Assembly: GCA_045545635.1 (NCBI GenBank)
Contig: JAZQBI010000145.1
Span: forward strand, 1-9,306
Direction: 5' to 3'
DNA: 9,306 nt
Source: RGIG8748 sp045545635
Lineage (GTDB): Bacteria; Bacillota; Clostridia; UMGS1810
This document shows, one piece after another, positions 7,001 through 9,306 of the stretch; position 1 is the stretch's first letter, and each line of letters begins with the position of its first letter. The position numbers and the translations under genes were made by a program. A model generated the notes under the pieces. The model made no database searches, was not told the origin of the DNA, and saw only the letters and a program-made list of their open reading frames with translations.

Positions 7001-7264
7001 ATGAAAACCTTTAACCTTACAATTTCATCTCCTGATGGTGATATATTTAAAGATGAAATCAATATGATATCACTGAGAGGTACCGAGGGAGATTTCGCTG
7101 TTATGGCAGGACATATTCCCTTCGTCACAGCAGTTGTTGCCTGCGACTGCAAACTGGAGCTTAGTGATAATACCGAGAAAACAGGACATACAGATGGTGG
7201 AATACTAACGGTATCGCCAACCGGTGTTACTTTTCTCTCAGGGAGCTTCCGGTGGAATAACTGA
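7001..7264 (+). CDS. atpC: F-type ATP synthase subunit epsilon, short form lacking the C-terminal helical domain
   Basis: This 87-aa protein corresponds to the N-terminal beta-sandwich of epsilon, which binds gamma and the c-ring. The typical pattern EGDFAVMAGHIPFVTAV is at residues 29-45, and the final strands are TDGGILTVSPTGVTFLSG. Epsilon is usually about 130-140 aa; the missing part is the helical hairpin that in other bacteria can insert into F1 and inhibit ATP hydrolysis. The stop is followed by only 17 nt before the operon terminator, so there is no room for a frameshifted remainder and the short form looks native. It starts 2 nt after atpD. Confidence 0.92.
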   Translation: MKTFNLTISSPDGDIFKDEINMISLRGTEGDFAVMAGHIPFVTAVVACDCKLELSDNTEKTGHTDGGILTVSPTGVTFLSGSFRWNN

Positions 7265-7281
7265 ATGTTTTAAAATCAAAG

Positions 7282-7331
7282 AAAATGGCTATAGCAAAAC
7301 AAATTAATTCATTTTGCTATAGCCATTTTTT
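7282..7331 (+). terminator. Intrinsic terminator of the atp operon
   Basis: An 18-bp perfect stem (7282-7299 with 7312-7329) closes a 12-nt AT-rich loop and runs into a T-tract ending at 7331. Each arm also contains the self-complementary GCTATAGC. It lies 18 nt after the atpC stop and marks the end of the operon. Confidence 0.92.
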
Positions 7332-7334
7332 GAT

Positions 7335-7361
7335 ATATTTTTAAAAACTCTGCATATATAT
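7335..7361 (+). promoter_or_regulatory. Possible SigE-type (sporulation) promoter of the deacetylase gene
   Basis: ATATT (7335-7339) is followed about 13 nt later by CATATATAT (7353-7361), which loosely resembles a SigE -35/-10 pair (ATATT and CATA...T). No good TTGACA/TATAAT pair is present between the atp terminator and the gene. The stretch is very AT-rich, so this match is weak and depends mostly on the PdaB-like identity of the downstream gene. Confidence 0.3.
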
Positions 7362-7392
7362 TACATAAAGAATAAATAATGCGGAGGAAATA

Positions 7393-8163
7393 ATGAAACT
7401 CTATGTATTTACAATGAAAAACTTATTAATGAACATTGCAGGATTTGCGGTTCTTGCAATGCTTATAGTTGTTAATTATAACAGCAGTCAGGAGGTATTT
7501 CAGGCACAAAGTGTTCGTGAAATACCTATATATTGCGTTGAAACGGACAGTAGAGTGTGTGCACTCAGCTTTGATGCTGCATGGGGAGCGGAAGATACGG
7601 ATCTTCTTATTGAAATTCTTGATAATTACGGTGCCAAAGCTACTTTTTTTGTTGTAGGTGAATGGGTTGATAAATTTCCGGAACAGGTCAGAAAGCTTCA
7701 TGAAGCCGGACATGATGTAATGAATCATTCTGACACACATAAATATCTCACTAAAACAAATAACGAGGAGTTGGTTCAGGAAATAGAAAATTGCAGTAAT
7801 AAAATAGAAAAAATCACGCAAAAAAGGCCTGATCTCATCAGACCTCCTTACGGTGATTATAACGAAGATGTAGTGAAAAAGCTTAAATCTATGGGTTACT
7901 ACACAATTCAGTGGGATGTCGATTCTCTTGACTGGAAGGATTTGTCGGCAGATCAGATATATGACAGGGTTACGGAAAAGACAAAAAACGGCTCTATAAT
8001 TCTCTTTCACAATGCGGCAAAACACACTCCTGAGGCACTCCCAAAAATCCTTGAAAAGCTAAAAAAAGACGGCTACAGTTTCGAAAAAATTTCTGATATG
8101 ATATACAAAAAGGACTACTATATTGACAATACAGGAAAACAAATAAGAATAAAGAAAAACTAA
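7393..8163 (+). CDS. Polysaccharide deacetylase, PdaB-like, membrane-anchored
   Basis: This 256-aa protein has an N-terminal membrane anchor or uncleaved signal (about residues 9-28) followed by a NodB-homology carbohydrate esterase 4 domain (about 55-240), expected outside the membrane. Visible motifs: motif 1 ALSFDAAWG with Asp61; zinc histidines His112 and His116 in NHSDTH; motif 3 RPPYGDY (150-156); motif 4 DSLDW (177-181); motif 5 ILFH with His206. The second aspartate of the usual TFDDG motif is Ala62; the sporulation protein PdaB likewise has FDISWG there, and overall similarity to PdaB is high. PdaB is needed to maintain spore cortex in Bacillus; a similar role on peptidoglycan is inferred. 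The start has GGAGG 5 nt upstream. It is a separate unit between two terminators. Confidence 0.88.
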   Translation: MKLYVFTMKNLLMNIAGFAVLAMLIVVNYNSSQEVFQAQSVREIPIYCVETDSRVCALSFDAAWGAEDTDLLIEILDNYGAKATFFVVGEWVDKFPEQVRKLHEAGHDVMNHSDTHKYLTKTNNEELVQEIENCSNKIEKITQKRPDLIRPPYGDYNEDVVKKLKSMGYYTIQWDVDSLDWKDLSADQIYDRVTEKTKNGSIILFHNAAKHTPEALPKILEKLKKDGYSFEKISDMIYKKDYYIDNTGKQIRIKKN

Positions 8164-8198
8164 AAAATTGAAGGACATCGCTTGTCCTTCAATTTTTT
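8162..8198. terminator. Bidirectional intrinsic terminator between deacetylase and isomerase-like gene
   Basis: A 16-bp perfect stem (8162-8177 with 8183-8198) closes a 5-nt loop TCGCT, with six A on one side and six T on the other. It can end the deacetylase transcript (+) and the converging isomerase-like transcript (-). Its left edge overlaps the deacetylase TAA stop (8161-8163), so the two genes share one very compact end. Confidence 0.9.
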
Positions 8199-8206
8199 AT
8201 GCTGAA

Positions 8207-9040
8207 TTAATAATTATTGAGCAAGTAGTCGTAATTTGCCTTTGCAGATGCAACGTTGGAAACCGGAGCTTTGTCAAGTTCTTCACAAAGAGGACCATCA
8301 TATCCTGCCTCTTTCAGAACATCGAATACGCCCCTAAAGTCAACATTGCCCTTTCCAAGTTCGCAGAAGTTGCTGTAAACTTCAACACCGTTATCGGCAC
8401 CGATACCTTCGGATACAACATCTGCATTCATAATATCCTTGAAGTGAGTAAAGTTTACGCGGTGAGCATACCTTTTAACAACAGCAACAGGATCGCAGTT
8501 GCCTGCAATAAGGTGAGCTGTATCGGGACAGAACGCCAAAAGGTCTTCACCTATGTGCTCCATAAAGTAATCTATTTCAGGCTCATACATTGCCCATGTA
8601 TTGTGATGGGGATGGAGGTTTGCAGTTACTCCATATTCCTTAGCCTTCTTAGCAAAGCGTGTGATGAGAGCTACTTCATCATCAAGCTGTTTCTGAGAAA
8701 GTACATTACCCTCCGGTCTGCCCCATGTTGCCTGAAGGCTGATTCTTGTAACACCAAGCTTGGAAACAAAGCTCATTTCTTCTTCAATGTCCTTAAACCA
8801 TTCGTCCTGCTCTTCGATGGGAGGAAGATGAAAGTAAAAACTCACAGGAGTTAAGTCGAATTCCTCGAGCATCGCTTTGTATGCATCGATATCCATATTA
8901 AAAGCGTGAATTGTTGATTTGGTACTTTCAAAGAGCTTGTAACCGATTTTACTTACTTCTTCGTATGCAAGTCTTACTTCATCAGGGGAAGATGTACCCC
9001 ATGGCCAGATGGATGCAGTGATTCTTGATTTTGTGTCCAT
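8207..9040 (-). CDS. Sugar phosphate isomerase/epimerase-like TIM-barrel protein (AP endonuclease 2 fold)
   Basis: This 277-aa protein matches the xylose isomerase-like TIM-barrel family (Pfam AP_endonuc_2), which includes inosose dehydratase IolE, hydroxypyruvate isomerase and ketose epimerases. It uses a divalent metal at the barrel mouth. Likely ligand and active-site motifs are NLHPHHN (141-147), CPDTAHL (181-187, Asp183), THFKD (198-202, His199) and CEELD (262-266, Glu263/Glu264), with GKGNVDF before the last barrel strand. The histidine-rich HPHHN recalls IolE more than the single Glu of many epimerases, but no iol genes are visible, so the substrate is unknown. ATG 9040 is chosen over an in-frame TTG at 9046 because of ribosome binding site spacing. 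It follows a ceramidase-like gene by 17 nt and is probably co-transcribed with it. Confidence 0.85.
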   Translation of the reverse strand: MDTKSRITASIWPWGTSSPDEVRLAYEEVSKIGYKLFESTKSTIHAFNMDIDAYKAMLEEFDLTPVSFYFHLPPIEEQDEWFKDIEEEMSFVSKLGVTRISLQATWGRPEGNVLSQKQLDDEVALITRFAKKAKEYGVTANLHPHHNTWAMYEPEIDYFMEHIGEDLLAFCPDTAHLIAGNCDPVAVVKRYAHRVNFTHFKDIMNADVVSEGIGADNGVEVYSNFCELGKGNVDFRGVFDVLKEAGYDGPLCEELDKAPVSNVASAKANYDYLLNNY

Positions 9041-9049
9041 TTTCAAAAT

Positions 9050-9055
9050 CTCCTT
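9050..9055 (-). promoter_or_regulatory. Ribosome binding site that sets the isomerase-like gene start
   Basis: On the minus strand AAGGAG (9050-9055) lies 9 nt before ATG 9040 and only 3 nt before an alternative in-frame TTG at 9046, so the ATG is favoured. The site sits 2 nt after the stop codon of the upstream gene. Confidence 0.7.
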
Positions 9056-9057
9056 TT

Positions 9058-9306
9058 TTATTCATTATATAATTTATTTAATAATCTTACATTTTCTTCT
9101 ACAAGATGAGCTCCCAGATTTTCGTCAAAAGGCGGAATACTTGCAGCACGGAAAGAAAGAACCTCATAACCTCCGTAAGAAATCTGTTCCTTGGTGGGAA
9201 GATAACCATAGCTTCCTCCTGTTAGTCCAAGAAGAATTGTATTTTTAAATGGTGATTTCTCTTTGAGTGTAAGAGCGATTTCTGTGAATGCTTCAAACGG
9301 GAAAGG
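9058..9306 (-). CDS. Neutral/alkaline ceramidase-like protein, C-terminal fragment (5' end outside window)
   Basis: The minus-strand frame is open from the window edge to TAA at 9058-9060, giving the last 82 residues of a larger protein. The segment KSPFKNTILLGLTGGSYGYL followed by PTKEQISYGGYE, then a tail ending NLGAHLVEENVRLLNKL, resembles the end of the catalytic domain in bacterial neutral/alkaline non-lysosomal ceramidase-like proteins, where I recall a comparable ANGYVGYIPTREAYEEGGYE. Members with proven activity hydrolyse ceramide to sphingosine and fatty acid; many bacterial homologues have no tested substrate. The catalytic and zinc residues would lie upstream of the window. It is probably in one operon with the isomerase-like gene 17 nt downstream. 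Confidence 0.6.
   Translation of the reverse strand, partial: PFPFEAFTEIALTLKEKSPFKNTILLGLTGGSYGYLPTKEQISYGGYEVLSFRAASIPPFDENLGAHLVEENVRLLNKLYNE

Noticed and set aside
7262..7392. Frameshifted remainder of atpC
   Set aside because: The terminator begins 18 nt after the stop, and the rest to the next gene is short AT-rich sequence with no epsilon-like helices in any frame I read.
7426..8025. 199-aa minus-strand open frame
   Set aside because: It is antisense to the deacetylase gene, whose motifs are intact; no ribosome binding site or domain was seen and the residue content is shadow-like.
8168..8854. 228-aa plus-strand open frame starting inside the terminator
   Set aside because: It is antisense to the TIM-barrel gene, begins within the hairpin and encodes a Cys/Ile-rich sequence without family features.
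9041..9046. TTG start for the isomerase-like gene at 9046
   Set aside because: It would leave only 3 nt to the AAGGAG site; ATG 9040 has normal spacing.
1..9306. Mobile element, CRISPR array or defence system
   Set aside because: No transposase, integrase, regularly spaced repeats, phage genes or nuclease/toxin-like proteins were seen on either strand; the window is filled by ordinary metabolic and housekeeping genes.

Overview
This 9.3 kb window is AT-rich bacterial chromosome. It most likely comes from an anaerobic low-GC Firmicute of the class Clostridia, possibly a Ruminococcaceae/Oscillospiraceae relative. That placement is inferred from AT-rich composition, GGAGG-type ribosome binding sites, a nine-gene F-type ATP synthase operon, a clostridial-looking c subunit and a PdaB-like sporulation-type deacetylase. 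No marker in the window fixes the species.

Layout. Bases 2-316 hold the end of a HAD-family hydrolase (+). It converges on a tRNA-Gly(GCC) gene (-, 368-442), and one 14-bp bidirectional terminator (338-368) lies between them. Bases 443-608 are a divergent control region with two back-to-back promoters that both match TTGACA-N17-TATAAT exactly. One drives the tRNA leftward and the other drives the atp operon rightward. A 12-bp perfect inverted repeat (515-526 / 557-568) sits among them.

Bases 609-7264 are the complete operon atpI-atpB-atpE-atpF-atpH-atpA-atpG-atpD-atpC: Fo subunits a, c, b and F1 subunits delta, alpha, gamma, beta, epsilon, preceded by the accessory subunit I. Genes are tightly packed, overlapping or separated by 2 to 30 nt, and are closed by a strong 18-bp hairpin terminator at 7282-7331. 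Two features stand out. The c subunit carries two ion-site carboxylates (Glu30 and Glu63) plus Thr64, Thr65 and Tyr68, a pattern like the two-carboxylate Na+ rotors. The epsilon subunit is only 87 aa and lacks the C-terminal helical domain.

Bases 7393-8163 encode a membrane-anchored polysaccharide deacetylase of the PdaB type. It is separated by a 16-bp bidirectional terminator from a converging leftward pair: a xylose-isomerase-like TIM-barrel protein (8207-9040) and, upstream of it and running off the window, the C-terminus of a neutral ceramidase-like protein (9058-9306). The last two genes are 17 nt apart and probably co-transcribed.

Overall this is mainly a housekeeping region. I see no mobile element, CRISPR array, phage gene or clearly new system. 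The points worth following up are the predicted coupling ion, the truncated epsilon, the dyad in the atp control region and the incomplete metal triad of the deacetylase.
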